64,000 bases of DNA from Bacillus marinisedimentorum. GTDB taxonomy: Bacteria > Bacillota > Bacilli > Bacillales > Bacillaceae_O. Each line of letters starts with the position of its first letter. Position 1 is the stretch's first letter. Shown piece by piece: positions 34,335 to 46,642 of this stretch. Location: positions 1-64,000 of the forward strand of contig NZ_LWBL02000023.1 in NCBI RefSeq assembly GCF_001644195.2, in the 5' to 3' direction. The position numbers were made by a program, and so were the translations under genes. The notes beneath the pieces were generated by a model. It ran no database searches. It had not been told where the DNA came from and saw only the letters and a program-made list of their open reading frames with translations.

Positions 34335-35270
34335 TCATTTGAAAATATCAAGCACTGCATTGTCTCCATACAGGAGATTCAAAATAACCAGGCCGGCAAT
34401 CATGATCATTGCGGTCGGTGTTACAATCAAAGTGGTGATCAGTGTAACCTTCGGTGAGGCTTTGGCCGCTTTTTCCTTCACTTTTTCGAATCGGATCCGC
34501 CGCATATCCTCCGCCTGGATTTTGAATGTGGTGGATATCGGCACACCTAGTTTTTGACCTTGAATGAGCGCTTTGATAAAAGCCAGGAATTCAGGACTAT
34601 CATTCCGGGCAAGCAGGGAACGATATGCGGCTTCCCGCTCAATCCCAAGATCGACTTCGTATAAAAACCTTGTGAATTCCTCCTGCAGAGGCCCATGAAA
34701 ATGCTGAAGGATTCCGCGCAGCGCCTGATCAAGGCCGACTCCAGCCTGCAGGCTTACACTTACCGTATCTAAAAAATCCGGCAAGTCATACGCAAGTTCA
34801 TCCTGTCTGGCTTTCGCCGCGATCCGCAAAGAAAAAATAGTTCCGAAGTAACCTGCGAGCGGCAGCACGAATAACCCGAATTGAGCGAGCGGCAGCCCCA
34901 GTACGAGCCCGAGGACACCGGTCCCAAAGCCGGCGACCGTCAGCGCCATTTTTGTCCCCTGGAACTGGGAAACGGTTAAATCATATGGATTCCCCGCTTT
35001 ATACAGCAGTTTTTCAATTTCATCATCTTCACTGAAGAAGTTAATTCTTCTGCCCAAACCGGCATAGTCGTCTGCATGCTCTGAAAATTTTCTGATCATC
35101 CAGGCCAAAAGGGTCCGCTTTCCCCGGCCCTTTTTCAAGTCACTGGCGGCCACCTCATAGATGTGGGCGGCCACTTTACGGCGTTCCTGTTTATAAACAT
35201 ACAAATGCCTCAAGCCAAGAAGAAAAAACAGCAAGAATAAAATGACTGATAGAATCATTGCCGCATCCAA
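34335..35270 (-). CDS. tadC: Tad inner-membrane platform protein TadC
   Basis: A 311-residue T2SS_F-type membrane protein. The conserved cytoplasmic F domain runs through LPDFLDTVSVSLQAGVGLDQALRGI and ends in ALIQGQKLGVPISTTFKIQAEDMRRIR, with membrane helices on both sides. Start at TTG 35270 after AAGGGTG; ATG 35258 is the alternative. Four bases separate it from tadB. Confidence 0.88.
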   Translation of the reverse strand: MDAAMILSVILFLLFFLLGLRHLYVYKQERRKVAAHIYEVAASDLKKGRGKRTLLAWMIRKFSEHADDYAGLGRRINFFSEDDEIEKLLYKAGNPYDLTVSQFQGTKMALTVAGFGTGVLGLVLGLPLAQFGLFVLPLAGYFGTIFSLRIAAKARQDELAYDLPDFLDTVSVSLQAGVGLDQALRGILQHFHGPLQEEFTRFLYEVDLGIEREAAYRSLLARNDSPEFLAFIKALIQGQKLGVPISTTFKIQAEDMRRIRFEKVKEKAAKASPKVTLITTLIVTPTAMIMIAGLVILNLLYGDNAVLDIFK

Positions 35271-35274
35271 CTTA

Positions 35275-36201
35275 TCACACCCTTATATTCGTGACCTTGC
35301 GGACGAGCACAAACGTCAGCAGGGTTCCGATGATGAATAATATGCTGATAATCATCCCCGGAATGCTCCACAGGGGTTCCAGAAAATCATCCATAATCAT
35401 ATTCATGGTCAAAATGAGAAATACCGGCATGAACGGCAATATCCCGGCGATATGGCGCTGTTCAGCTGTCATGGTCTTAATTGTCTGCCTCAATACTTTC
35501 CGATCTTCAAGTGTCTCTGCCATTTCATCCAGCACCGCATATAAGTTGCCGCCCATTTGTTTTTGAATCAAAAGCGTGGCGATGAACAGCTTGAATTCCC
35601 TTGTCGGAACGCGCTGCTGCATTTCGGCCAGCCCTTCTTCAAGGCTTACGCCAAGCTTCAAGTTATGGGAAAGCCGGGAAAACTCGCCTTTGGCCGGTTG
35701 TGACACCTCGGCTGCAACGACATCCATACCCTGCGGAATCGTCAAACCGGCCCTGACACTTCCCGCCAGTGTGCGGCAAACTTCCGATAGCTGGTCATTC
35801 AATCGTTCCCGGTATTTATTCCGCCTTAATAAAAAGAGTAAATAATACGTCAAAACCGGTGCTGCAATCCCTGCAAACCAGTTCAGCGGGGATGGAATCC
35901 CAAACAACATATACGAAAAAACAGCAATGGCAAGCCCTTCGAAAAATAGAATGGCATAAAACTCAGAAGGCGTGAGCGGAACATTCGCCCGGTGCAATTT
36001 CTCTTCAAGGCCTCTGGCATAATCAGTCGGGTCAAATTTCTCTCCCCAAACCGAGATGAAGCTTGTACGCTCCCCGCTCCGGTCAAACCATTTGCCGACC
36101 TTCTGTTTCCACGCTTTTTTCTCCATCCGGTATCCAAGCAGGCTGTAAAAGCCCCAGAGCCCGAAAAGGACTGCAATACTATACAATACGGCGCCCGCCA
36201 T
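35275..36201 (-). CDS. tadB: Tad inner-membrane platform protein TadB
   Basis: A 308-residue T2SS_F-type protein. The F domain has LSEVCRTLAGSVRAGLTIPQGMDVVA and LLIQKQMGGNLYAVLDEMAETLEDRKVLR, flanked by helices. It pairs with TadC to form the platform on which the ATPase acts. It overlaps tadA by 23 bases. Confidence 0.9.
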   Translation of the reverse strand: MAGAVLYSIAVLFGLWGFYSLLGYRMEKKAWKQKVGKWFDRSGERTSFISVWGEKFDPTDYARGLEEKLHRANVPLTPSEFYAILFFEGLAIAVFSYMLFGIPSPLNWFAGIAAPVLTYYLLFLLRRNKYRERLNDQLSEVCRTLAGSVRAGLTIPQGMDVVAAEVSQPAKGEFSRLSHNLKLGVSLEEGLAEMQQRVPTREFKLFIATLLIQKQMGGNLYAVLDEMAETLEDRKVLRQTIKTMTAEQRHIAGILPFMPVFLILTMNMIMDDFLEPLWSIPGMIISILFIIGTLLTFVLVRKVTNIRV

Positions 36202-37555
36202 GAACGTTCACCCCGTTTCCATCCGATTTGAAAACCTCCGGATCCACTGTAATTCCGAATGTCTTCAGCCTGCCGAGACATTCGGGGATGATGCCTGTCG
36301 GCGTGAAATATCCTTCAACATCGCCATTTTCGGAAACACCTGTGCGTTTGAATGCGAATATTTCATTCATTTTTATACGTCCTTTTTCATCTGTCAGTAC
36401 TTCCGATATTGATACAATTTTTCGGCTGCCGTCAGACAGGCGCGCTCCCTGGACAATGAAATCGAGAGCACCGACAATATACTCCCTTACAATATGAGTC
36501 GGGAGCTCCATTTCCGCCATGACCACCATCCCTTCCACCCGGCGAAGGGCGTCATCCGGTGTATTGGCGTGAATTGTCGTAATTGAACCTTCATGTCCGG
36601 TGTTCATCGCCTGGAGCATGTCAAACGCTTCCGCTCCCCGCACTTCACCGACGATAATGCGGTCGGGCCTCATCCGCAGCGCATTTTTAACGAGCTGGCG
36701 GATGGTCACTTCCCCGCTTCCCTCGACATTGGCAGGCCGGGCCTCCATACCCGCGACATTCGGCCGGGCCAGCCTCAGCTCGGCTGAATCTTCAATCGTC
36801 ACAATCCGCTCTCCCTGCGGTATGGCAGCTCCCAGGACATTGAGCAAAGTGGTTTTCCCGCTTCCTGTACCTCCAGAAATCAAAATATTGAGTTTCGCCT
36901 GGACAATGGCATTGAGAAAAAGAGCCATCCTTTCATCCAGTGTCCGGTATTCAAGCAAATCGTCCATTTGGAACGGCTCCTCGCGAAATTTCCGTATTGA
37001 GACGAGCGTTCCTTTCAGGCTGATCGGCGGTATGACTGCGTTGAGCCGGCTTCCATCCGGCAATCTGGCATCGACCATCGGTGAGCTTTCATCAATACGC
37101 CGGCCGAGCGGTGCGACAATCCGGTCAATCACATGCCGAATATGGTTTTCATCCCTGAAGGCGACAGTAGCCGGCTGCAGCTTGCCCTGTTTTTCGATAT
37201 AAACTTCTGATGGCCCGTTGATCAGAATCTCTGTAATGTCCCCGTCCTGCAGCAAGGGCTCAAGCGGCCCATAGCCGACCGATTCATTGATGAGCCGTTT
37301 AAGAAGGCTGTCCTTATCCTGGCGCGGAATGACAACCCGTTCTTCCGACATGAATTGGCTGACTAGCTGTTCGATTCTGAGCTTTTTTTCACCTTCTGCC
37401 AGACTGGTCAGGGCTTCAAGGTTGGTTTCGCGCAGCAGCCTCGCCTTGTAATGAGCCGCAAGTTCATCAAGATAAGGGTTGCTGACAGCAGCTTCTGCAT
37501 GTGTATTGCTGTTTTTATGAGGTCGTGCCTTCTTTTTTTCAAATAGCGCCAACAT
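36179..37555 (-). CDS. tadA: Tad secretion ATPase TadA/CpaF
   Basis: A 458-residue CpaF-type secretion ATPase. Walker A is GGTGSGKTT near residue 230; the Asp box is IVTIEDSAEL; Walker B is in RIIVGEVRGAEA; the His box is TGHEGSITTIHANTP. The N-terminal domain matches CpaF proteins. It drives assembly of the Flp pilus. Confidence 0.94.
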   Translation of the reverse strand: MLALFEKKKARPHKNSNTHAEAAVSNPYLDELAAHYKARLLRETNLEALTSLAEGEKKLRIEQLVSQFMSEERVVIPRQDKDSLLKRLINESVGYGPLEPLLQDGDITEILINGPSEVYIEKQGKLQPATVAFRDENHIRHVIDRIVAPLGRRIDESSPMVDARLPDGSRLNAVIPPISLKGTLVSIRKFREEPFQMDDLLEYRTLDERMALFLNAIVQAKLNILISGGTGSGKTTLLNVLGAAIPQGERIVTIEDSAELRLARPNVAGMEARPANVEGSGEVTIRQLVKNALRMRPDRIIVGEVRGAEAFDMLQAMNTGHEGSITTIHANTPDDALRRVEGMVVMAEMELPTHIVREYIVGALDFIVQGARLSDGSRKIVSISEVLTDEKGRIKMNEIFAFKRTGVSENGDVEGYFTPTGIIPECLGRLKTFGITVDPEVFKSDGNGVNVHGGRRIV

Positions 37556-37603
37556 GATCCCTCCTATACGATTAAAAAACCGGCAGAATCGAAGTTCGCA
37601 GGT

Positions 37604-38764
37604 CTACTTAAGCTTGCCCAGCACCCATTTTCGAACATCTTTTGAAAAAGCGGACAGCTTTTTTTCGTTTTGGGACTTCCGCAGAGGTTCACCCTGGTTC
37701 ACGGCAGTCTGAACCCCTTTGAAATCTCTCCTTATTTTCGCCTCAAGTGGATAGTCAATCGTGTTCTTTATGTCATTTGCATTAATTTCGTTTTCCCTGC
37801 TTATACCGTTGACGATGAGGCTCATCCTCCCCTTAACATTAATCCCCAGCCTGGAAAACAGTTTTTCCGCCTGTTTTAAAATCTGGATTGAAGGTGTATC
37901 CGGGGTCATGACATAGTAAATCGCATCTGCTTCCTCAAGTGCCGTATATGTAACTTCATCCATCACGGTCGGCAGGTCGACAATGACGAAATCGTAGCTT
38001 CTCCGTGCTGTACGGAGAAGACGTTCAACGAATTCATCCGTAAGGGTTTCGGCTGTTTCAGCATCCCGCGGACTGAGGAGGACTTCGAGCTGAGAAAACT
38101 TTTCCTTTTGTGCAACGTTGCGAATATGGCTCTCATTCAGCTCATCAATGACCGGCTGCAGATCGGCGATTGACCTGTTCGATTCGATTGATAAAAAAGT
38201 CTCCGTTCCCCCAAACTGTAAGTTCAAATCCATAAGCAGCACCTGAGCGGTGGATTCCAGTTTCATAGTCTGGGAAAACACACTGGAGATAATGGAACGG
38301 CCGCTGCCGCCTTTCCCGCTGTAAAATGCAAGAATCTGGCCGCGCCCGCGCCTGAAATTTTGTACTGACACTGCTGTTTCCTTTTCTTGAAGCTTCCGTT
38401 CTTCAGCCGATTTAACGATTCCATCCAATCTGCCAGACAGGAGCGACGCTTCATCAGGCATAACGAAGAAATCGGCAGCCCCTGCTCTTGTCACGTTCCG
38501 AAGCAGCTGGAAATCCTGTTCATCTGTTATGTAAATGATTGTTGCCAGCGGTTGGATTGACTGCATGAGCTGAATCAAATCAGAATCATCCTCTGCCCCG
38601 CCTCTTAAAAAAATCAGATCCGGTGATATACGGTCCAATTCTTTCCGGACGTCGGAGGAAGCAAGCCTTTCCGCTTCATAGCGGCTCAGTATCTCAAGCC
38701 TCCACTGTGCGTTTTTATCTTCTTGTTCATCTATAATGAGAATTTTGATTTCTTCAGTTTCCAC
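37604..38764 (-). CDS. tadZ: TadZ/CpaE pilus localisation protein
   Basis: A 386-residue protein: an N-terminal receiver-like domain (residues 1-130, IKILIIDEQED) followed by a MinD/ParA ATPase domain. The deviant Walker A is YSGKGGSGRS, with VLLMDLNLQFGG and FVIVDLPTVMDE. GTG 38764 was chosen because GGAGGGA lies eight bases upstream. It probably positions the Tad machine. Confidence 0.88.
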   Translation of the reverse strand: METEEIKILIIDEQEDKNAQWRLEILSRYEAERLASSDVRKELDRISPDLIFLRGGAEDDSDLIQLMQSIQPLATIIYITDEQDFQLLRNVTRAGAADFFVMPDEASLLSGRLDGIVKSAEERKLQEKETAVSVQNFRRGRGQILAFYSGKGGSGRSIISSVFSQTMKLESTAQVLLMDLNLQFGGTETFLSIESNRSIADLQPVIDELNESHIRNVAQKEKFSQLEVLLSPRDAETAETLTDEFVERLLRTARRSYDFVIVDLPTVMDEVTYTALEEADAIYYVMTPDTPSIQILKQAEKLFSRLGINVKGRMSLIVNGISRENEINANDIKNTIDYPLEAKIRRDFKGVQTAVNQGEPLRKSQNEKKLSAFSKDVRKWVLGKLK

Positions 38765-38783
38765 GAACAGTCTCCCTCCATTT

Positions 38784-39542
38784 CTAGTCCTGTTTGGATG
38801 GCTCTGTTTCAGCTTTATCCGTTTCTTCTTGCTCATGAGGTGGCTTATCATTTGTTTGTGATTTCGGTTCGCCGGCATTTTCAGGCTGTTTTTCCTGATT
38901 CTGAGCTGGCTCAGACACTTCCTGTTGTTCTTCTTTTCCTACATTCGCTTTTAAAACCCTGATACTGTCAGCATAATTTTGCATATGAATCAGATCCGGT
39001 GCCTCGCCGGAAGGGATCTCGACCGCCACCCCAGTAAGGGAACTCCCCTTTTTCGATACACCGGCAACCGGCACATCGTTCATAAACAGCTCGGTAACAG
39101 GATTATCTTCAAACGTATGGGAAACGATAATATCAATCCGGTCAAGGGATTCCAGCTCCTGGTCAAAGTGGATCCGTTCGGATTGGGGAATAAAAACTAG
39201 CCTGTGATCGGCTTCTCTCACATTCGACACCGGTTTGACGATATTTTTGGTCACCAGATCCCCTTTTGTGAGCGGAACAACAAATACTTTATCCTGTAAG
39301 TCCCCGGCTTCAAGAATGTGTGATTCAGTCACAAACCGGTTAGGAATTTCGACCGTTTCCAATTGTTCAGGTTCAATAACAGTTCTAGAAGGAATATCTT
39401 CTGCTGCAACAAAAACCTTTGTCATTCCACCCAATTCAGTATTTAAGTCTTTCACTTTCTGTAAGAACAGAAGGCCTGCTGCTGCTGCCAGCAAGAATGA
39501 TAGCGTAAGAAAAATGATGGCTTTTCTTTTGGATTCGAGCAT
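38784..39542 (-). CDS. cpaB: CpaB/RcpC-like SAF-domain protein
   Basis: A 252-residue protein with an N-terminal membrane anchor (residues 10-27), an SAF domain starting VFVAAEDIPSRTVIEPEQLE, and a C-terminal 60-residue Glu/Pro/Gln-rich tail probably outside the membrane. It is the first gene of the Tad operon. ATG 39542 is preferred over TTG 39554, which lies directly against its AGGAG. Confidence 0.82.
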   Translation of the reverse strand: MLESKRKAIIFLTLSFLLAAAAGLLFLQKVKDLNTELGGMTKVFVAAEDIPSRTVIEPEQLETVEIPNRFVTESHILEAGDLQDKVFVVPLTKGDLVTKNIVKPVSNVREADHRLVFIPQSERIHFDQELESLDRIDIIVSHTFEDNPVTELFMNDVPVAGVSKKGSSLTGVAVEIPSGEAPDLIHMQNYADSIRVLKANVGKEEQQEVSEPAQNQEKQPENAGEPKSQTNDKPPHEQEETDKAETEPSKQD

Positions 39543-39571
39543 TTCCTGGTTCAACTCCTGCCTGGTAAACT

Positions 39572-39618
39572 AAAAAGAGACTGCTCCTATGGTCATAGTC
39601 ATGGTGCAATCTCTTTTT
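39572..39618 (-). terminator. Terminator-like hairpin in the Tad leader
   Basis: AAAAAGAGA (39572-39580) and TCTCTTTTT (39610-39618) form a nine-pair stem, continued by interrupted inner pairs, and on the minus strand are followed by five T. It lies 30 bases upstream of the first Tad gene and no plus-strand gene ends here, so it is in the 5-prime leader of the Tad transcript. Confidence 0.55.
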
Positions 39619-40192
39619 AATGTCAATGGTAATATATTAAATTTTTGTGTCTCTTTTATCATATTTCATTTTAACCATTGGTCAATCCTGCCATTTTTAC
39701 CATGTTAATGATATTATTCTTTTCATTCCTGTGTTTGTGTCTATAGTCCTGGTATTTTTTTCTCCCTTTTTCTTCCCTTTCTCATTATAGGCCCTGATAC
39801 CGTAATCCGTATCGAACAACCTTTCTGTTTCTTATTTATTAAGTCTTTTGAACCCGTAAGGTAACTCAGGAAGCCGAACGGACCATGAATTCCACAAAAA
39901 AACAAATGTATATTTGGGTAAAAATACTCATTTTTATGTTTAGCCGTGTGAACTCTATAAAGCAATATAAAAATCATATATTTCAGCAAACAAGTTTTTA
40001 GATTCGACTATTTGCTAAAACCCTGTTTTTACCGCGGAAGATAAATTGTCAGTAAGGGAGCAAATAACTTATAAAAATATGGATCAGTGCAGCTATGCCT
40101 CTGTCTTCGCCTGTTGGCTTGCCTATAGGCTGGTTTTCTTTATTAATTGGCTTTTTACTTTGGCTGTGTTAAAGCTCAATGTTGATTTTTTA
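39619..40192. other. Long AT-rich spacer upstream of the Tad locus
   Basis: No gene with a ribosome site is seen. It must hold the Tad operon promoter(s) on the minus strand; I cannot pick one with confidence. No known riboswitch signature was found (the c-di-GMP type was looked for). Confidence 0.45.
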
Positions 40193-40397
40193 CACTAGTT
40201 GATTGTAGTGGAAGGTGCGAGACTCCAGCGGGATTAGCGGGACAGGTGAGACCCCGCAGGAGCGGAGCGACGAGGAGGCTCACCGCCCGCCCCGCGGCAA
40301 AGAAGACACTGTGAGTGCGACCGAAGGGAAGCAGGAACAGATGTCGCCCTTGTGCCCTTGGGTGAAAGCGAGTACCTGCAACGGAAATCAACACTAG
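40193..40397. repeat. Common Bacillaceae GC-rich intergenic repeat
   Basis: About 205 bases, bounded by TAGTTGATT and AATCAACACTAG, and visibly more GC-rich than its surroundings. The inner text GGTGCGAGACTCCAGCGG, AGGTGAGACCCCGCAGGAG and GAGGAGGCTCACCGCCCG is a repeat that I recognise from many Bacillaceae genomes. It contains internal complementary blocks (GGTGAG/CTCACC). No function is established; it contains no real gene. Confidence 0.75.
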
Positions 40398-40436
40398 CGT
40401 TTAACAGAGCCTTTACTTTAAAAGATGTCTAGAAGG

Positions 40437-40483
40437 CAAAACAAACGGTCAGTGGCTTAAAAAGCTTCTGACCGTTTGTTTTG
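40437..40483. terminator. Terminator of the hut operon
   Basis: CAAAACAAACGGTCAG pairs perfectly with CTGACCGTTTGTTTTG around a 15-base loop, 67 bases after the hutH stop. The symmetric A/T ends make it bidirectional in principle. Confidence 0.75.
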
Positions 40484-40549
40484 TGTGTGATTTAATTGTT
40501 GAAAAAATCTTACTGCGCCATAACAGGGTCCGTTACTTTAAAAGCGCCT

Positions 40550-42055
40550 CTATTTTATATTTAGGGAACTGAGCACCGGCTTTCCGATCCATTCGGCCAG
40601 CTTTTCTATATCAGCCGAAAATGAACGGTCTTGAACAATGGCGGGTACGAGGTTCCTGCCCGTTTCCCAGTAAGACCTGGTCAACGGCGACAGCCTCTCA
40701 GCACCTGAAAGCTCGGCGGCTTGCAGGGCACATAGCAGTTCGCATGCCAGTACCATCGAGGTGTTTGTGACAATTTGGCGGGCATGACGGGCACCGGTCG
40801 TCCCCATACTGACATGGTCTTCCTGATTGCCTGAAGACGGAATCGAATCAACACTTGCCGGGTGGGCAAGCGTTTTGTTTTCGGAAACGAGTGATGCAGC
40901 AGTGTATTGCACAATCATTGCACCCGACTGCAATCCAGGCTTTGAGCTTAAAAATGCCGGAAGATCACCGTTCAGTTGCGGGTTGACGAGCCTTTCCAGC
41001 CGCCGTTCGGAGATATTCGCCAGTTCTGCAGCTGCAATTTTAAGAAAATCCATTGCAAGGGCAATCGGCTGTCCATGAAAATTCCCTCCGGATATCACTT
41101 TGTCCCCGCCCTCAAAAATAAGCGGGTTATCAGTCGCAGCATTCATTTCAATCTCCAGTTTTTCTTTTATATAATGAAGAGCCTGCCTGCTCGCTCCATG
41201 CACCTGGGGAATGCAGCGGAGCGAGTATGCATCCTGGACGCGCAGTTCTCCCTGTTTTGTCGTCAGTCCACTGCCATGGAGGAGCTTCCTCATACGTTCT
41301 GCTACTTCCGTTTGTTCCGCATATCCTCTTGCCTCATGTAAATCGGCATCATACGCATCAATAATACCCCTCAGCGCCTGGAACGTAAGCGCAGAAATCC
41401 AATCAGCCGCATCAGCAAGCTGTTCAGTTTCCAGATATGCGAGAACACCGACGGCTGTCATGGCCTGTGTCCCATTTATAAGGGCGAGCCCTTCTTTCGC
41501 TTTAAGCACAAGGGGCTCTAGCCCTTCCATTTGGTGGACGGACTTAGCCGTAATCCGGTCTCCATGGTAAAACACTTCCCCTTCACCAATTAAGGAAAGG
41601 GCCAGGTGGGCAAGCGGAGCAAGATCCCCGCTAGCCCCGAGCGAACCCTGAGAAGGAATGACCGGATGGATTCCGCGATTGGCAAATTCAATGAGCCGCT
41701 CGATCACTTTCGGCCTGACACCCGAAACCCCTTTCAGAAGGGCATTGGCGCGAAGAATCAGCATCGCCCGTGAAATTTCCTCTCCAAAAGGCTTACCAAC
41801 TCCGCAGGCATGTGACCGGACCAGATTTAGCTGAAGTGATTCCACATCTTCTTTATCGATCAAGTAATCGCTGAATTTCCCAAAGCCTGTTGTTATGCCA
41901 TATACCACTCTTCCTTCTCTGACAATCTTTTCGACCGCTTTTCGGCTCGCTGCTGCCTGCTTTAAACTTTTGGGATCAGCTGCCACTTTTTCTTTTTGAA
42001 AAATGATTTTATTCATATCGGAGAGTGCAAGTGACTTGCCGTTTAAAACTACCAT
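40550..42055 (-). CDS. hutH: Histidine ammonia-lyase
   Basis: A 501-residue enzyme that deaminates histidine to urocanate. The MIO prosthetic group forms from Ala-Ser-Gly in [14 protein letters not shown] (near residue 141). Other family stretches are [10 protein letters not shown] and [14 protein letters not shown]. It is the last gene of the hut run on the minus strand, separated from hutG by a terminator hairpin, although it catalyses the first step. Confidence 0.95.
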   Translation of the reverse strand: MVVLNGKSLALSDMNKIIFQKEKVAADPKSLKQAAASRKAVEKIVREGRVVYGITTGFGKFSDYLIDKEDVESLQLNLVRSHACGVGKPFGEEISRAMLILRANALLKGVSGVRPKVIERLIEFANRGIHPVIPSQGSLGASGDLAPLAHLALSLIGEGEVFYHGDRITAKSVHQMEGLEPLVLKAKEGLALINGTQAMTAVGVLAYLETEQLADAADWISALTFQALRGIIDAYDADLHEARGYAEQTEVAERMRKLLHGSGLTTKQGELRVQDAYSLRCIPQVHGASRQALHYIKEKLEIEMNAATDNPLIFEGGDKVISGGNFHGQPIALAMDFLKIAAAELANISERRLERLVNPQLNGDLPAFLSSKPGLQSGAMIVQYTAASLVSENKTLAHPASVDSIPSSGNQEDHVSMGTTGARHARQIVTNTSMVLACELLCALQAAELSGAERLSPLTRSYWETGRNLVPAIVQDRSFSADIEKLAEWIGKPVLSSLNIK

Positions 42056-42089
42056 CGGTTCACCTCTTTGCTACTGCATTAATGAGATA

Positions 42090-42144
42090 AAGAAAAAAGA
42101 AAGGAGGGGATGAATCGCTGTTGCTTGATTCATTCCCCTCCTTT
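42090..42144 (-). terminator. Terminator-like hairpin between hutG and hutH
   Basis: On the minus strand AAAGGAGGGGAATGAATC pairs with GATTCATCCCCTCCTTT (one bulge) and is followed by a T-rich run. It should reduce or condition transcription into hutH. In B. subtilis HutP controls an antiterminator in hut; no hutP is in the window. Confidence 0.75.
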
Positions 42145-42214
42145 GCTGGATGCTGTTCTGACAGACTCATTCCATTTTATTATACGACCGGACAAAAGAT
42201 CATTTACCTACTCT

Positions 42215-44478
<2,264 letters not shown>

Positions 44479-44549
44479 TTACTGTATATGTTTGCCGTCA
44501 AATGACCTTACTCTTAATAAGGCAGCATTTTATGAACATTTACTGGCAA

Positions 44550-46214
44550 TCAATCATCCGTCAGCATCGGAAGCTGAATGCCATGTTTCCGGGCTGTTTG
44601 GACTGCACGTTCATATCCGGCATCAGCATGCCTGGCGACACCGAGGCCCGGATCGGAAGTAAGGACCCGTTCAAGCCGCTTGCCAGCCGCTTCGGTACCA
44701 TCAGCCACAATAACCATTCCAGCATGGAGGGAATATCCCATTCCTACTCCGCCGCCATGATGGAAGGATACCCAGCTCGCTCCGTTGACACCGTTAATGA
44801 GGGCATTTAAAATCGGCCAGTCGGCGACTGCATCACTTCCGTCCCTCATTGCTTCGGTCTCCCTGTTTGGAGATGCGACTGAACCAGTATCAAGATGATC
44901 CCTGCCGATAACAACCGGGGCAGATAGCTCGCCGCTTGCCACCATTTCGTTTATGACTTTTCCAAACTTGGCCCGTTCACCGAAACCGAGCCAGCAAATC
45001 CGGGCCGGCAGCCCCTGGAATTTGACTTTCTGCCTGGCCATCTTAATCCAGTTGACAAGATGGCTGTTATCGGAAAATTCCTGAATGATCCGTTCATCAA
45101 TTTTAAAAATGTCGTTCGGGTCTCCTGAAAGGGCTGCCCAGCGAAAGGGCCCTTTCCCTTCGCAAAATTGAGGCCTGATGAAAGCCGGAACAAATCCCGG
45201 GAAATCGAAAGCATCTTTTACACCTTCATCGAATGCGACCTGACGGATATTGTTGCCGTAATCGAATGTGACAGCCCCTTTTGTCTGTAGGTCAAGCATG
45301 GCTTTGACGTGAACCGCAATGCTTTCAAGCGCCTGTTTCAAATATTCTTCGGGATCGGTGTTTCTCAGTTTTTCCCCTTCCGCAAGGCTCAAGCCGCGCG
45401 GCAGATACCCCACGAGCGGATCATGCGCTGAGGTCTGGTCAGTCAATAAATCCGGGCATATTCCGCGCTTTACCAGTTCAGGCAGTACTTCTGCCGCATT
45501 TCCGAGCAGTCCGATCGACAGGGCCTTGCCTTCATGCTTAGCCTCACTGGCAAGTGTAAGTGCTTCGTCCAGCGATTCGGACATTACGTCACAGTATCCC
45601 GACTTAATCCTCCGCTCGATTCGCGACCGGTCCACTTCTACAGCGATGACGACACCATCGTTCATCGTGACAGCAAGCGGCTGGGCCCCTCCCATTCCGC
45701 CAAGCCCGGCAGTGACGGTAAGCGTATGGCGCAGTGAACCCCCGAAATGCTTTCGGGCAGCTTCCGCAAACGTTTCATACGTCCCCTGTAGAATCCCTTG
45801 CGAACCGATATAAATCCAGCTTCCTGCTGTCATCTGGCCGTACATCATCAGCCCTTTTTGTTCAAGCTCCCGAAAGTGTTCCCAGTTCGCCCAGGCCGGC
45901 ACCAGGTTTGAGTTAGCAATCAATACACGTGGTGCATCTTCGTGGCTTTTAAAAACGGCAACCGGTTTTCCTGACTGAACGAGCAAAGTCTCATCATTTT
46001 CAAGTTCCTTCAGCGTATCGACAATTTTATGATAACTTTCCCAGTTCCTGGCGGCTTTTCCTTTACCGCCGTATACCACAAGGTCTTCAGGCCGTTCGGC
46101 AACTTCAGGGTCAAGATTATTCATCAGCATTCGCAAAGCCGCTTCCTGTACCCAGCCCTTTGTGTTCAGTTCCGATCCGCGCGGTGCCCGGATTGTATTC
46201 TGGATGCCAGCCAT
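44550..46214 (-). CDS. hutU: Urocanate hydratase
   Basis: A 554-residue NAD-containing urocanase with the [20 protein letters not shown]-binding stretch and the active-site Cys in [14 protein letters not shown]. It is the first gene of the operon, below a cre-like site. Confidence 0.95.
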   Translation of the reverse strand: MAGIQNTIRAPRGSELNTKGWVQEAALRMLMNNLDPEVAERPEDLVVYGGKGKAARNWESYHKIVDTLKELENDETLLVQSGKPVAVFKSHEDAPRVLIANSNLVPAWANWEHFRELEQKGLMMYGQMTAGSWIYIGSQGILQGTYETFAEAARKHFGGSLRHTLTVTAGLGGMGGAQPLAVTMNDGVVIAVEVDRSRIERRIKSGYCDVMSESLDEALTLASEAKHEGKALSIGLLGNAAEVLPELVKRGICPDLLTDQTSAHDPLVGYLPRGLSLAEGEKLRNTDPEEYLKQALESIAVHVKAMLDLQTKGAVTFDYGNNIRQVAFDEGVKDAFDFPGFVPAFIRPQFCEGKGPFRWAALSGDPNDIFKIDERIIQEFSDNSHLVNWIKMARQKVKFQGLPARICWLGFGERAKFGKVINEMVASGELSAPVVIGRDHLDTGSVASPNRETEAMRDGSDAVADWPILNALINGVNGASWVSFHHGGGVGMGYSLHAGMVIVADGTEAAGKRLERVLTSDPGLGVARHADAGYERAVQTARKHGIQLPMLTDD

Positions 46215-46274
46215 TCACGCCACCCTCTCGCATTTGATTTTTTCTGCCGCAATTTTCTAACGTCTCTACTTTAT

Positions 46275-46288
46275 GGTAAACGCTTTCA
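46275..46288 (-). promoter_or_regulatory. cre-like CcpA site upstream of hutU
   Basis: On the minus strand TGAAAGCGTTTACC matches the cre consensus TGWNANCGNTNWCA at 13 of 14 positions. It lies 60 bases upstream of hutU. Carbon repression of hut by CcpA is known in B. subtilis. Confidence 0.65.
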
Positions 46289-46505
46289 TAAAAACTTTCC
46301 ACAGTTGCTTTTTAATTTTATCATCACACCGGAAAGTTCCTTGGATTTGTCATTCACTGTTCAAAATCCGGTTTCTGCACCTGGTTTTCAGGGCTGAAGA
46401 TCAATTCAGTCTAAAGGCTGAAAAAAATTCAATCGCTGGCTCGTTATGAAATTTTTCAGATTCACCTATACTTGAAGTAACAAAACAAACAGGAGATGAT
46501 ATCTG

Positions 46506-46640
46506 ATGTTGGTCGCCCTTTTTAAACCGTTTCTCAGGAAAAGGCATACTGTTTCCGAAAAGTACTCGAGTAACCTTGAATATCAGCGTGCAATCGAGGA
46601 ATTGAAGGATCGCCGTGCCGGATGGCGGACATTCTTTTAG
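46506..46640 (+). CDS. 44-residue small protein of unknown function
   Basis: The reading runs from ATG 46506 (CAGGAG about ten bases upstream) to TAG 46640. It begins MLVALFKPFLRKRHTVSEKY and ends RRAGWRTFF, with a basic, amphipathic character. It is followed within three bases by a clear terminator, and TATACT upstream could be a -10. Those three signals together make it a likely gene. I do not recognise the family. Confidence 0.65.
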   Translation: MLVALFKPFLRKRHTVSEKYSSNLEYQRAIEELKDRRAGWRTFF

Positions 46641-46642
46641 TG

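Noticed and set aside
39619-40192. c-di-GMP riboswitch in the Tad leader
   Set aside because: The conserved core motifs of this riboswitch class were looked for on the minus strand and not found.
40176-40394. Minus-strand reading of 72 residues
   Set aside because: It lies inside the Bacillaceae intergenic repeat; composition follows the repeat, not a protein.
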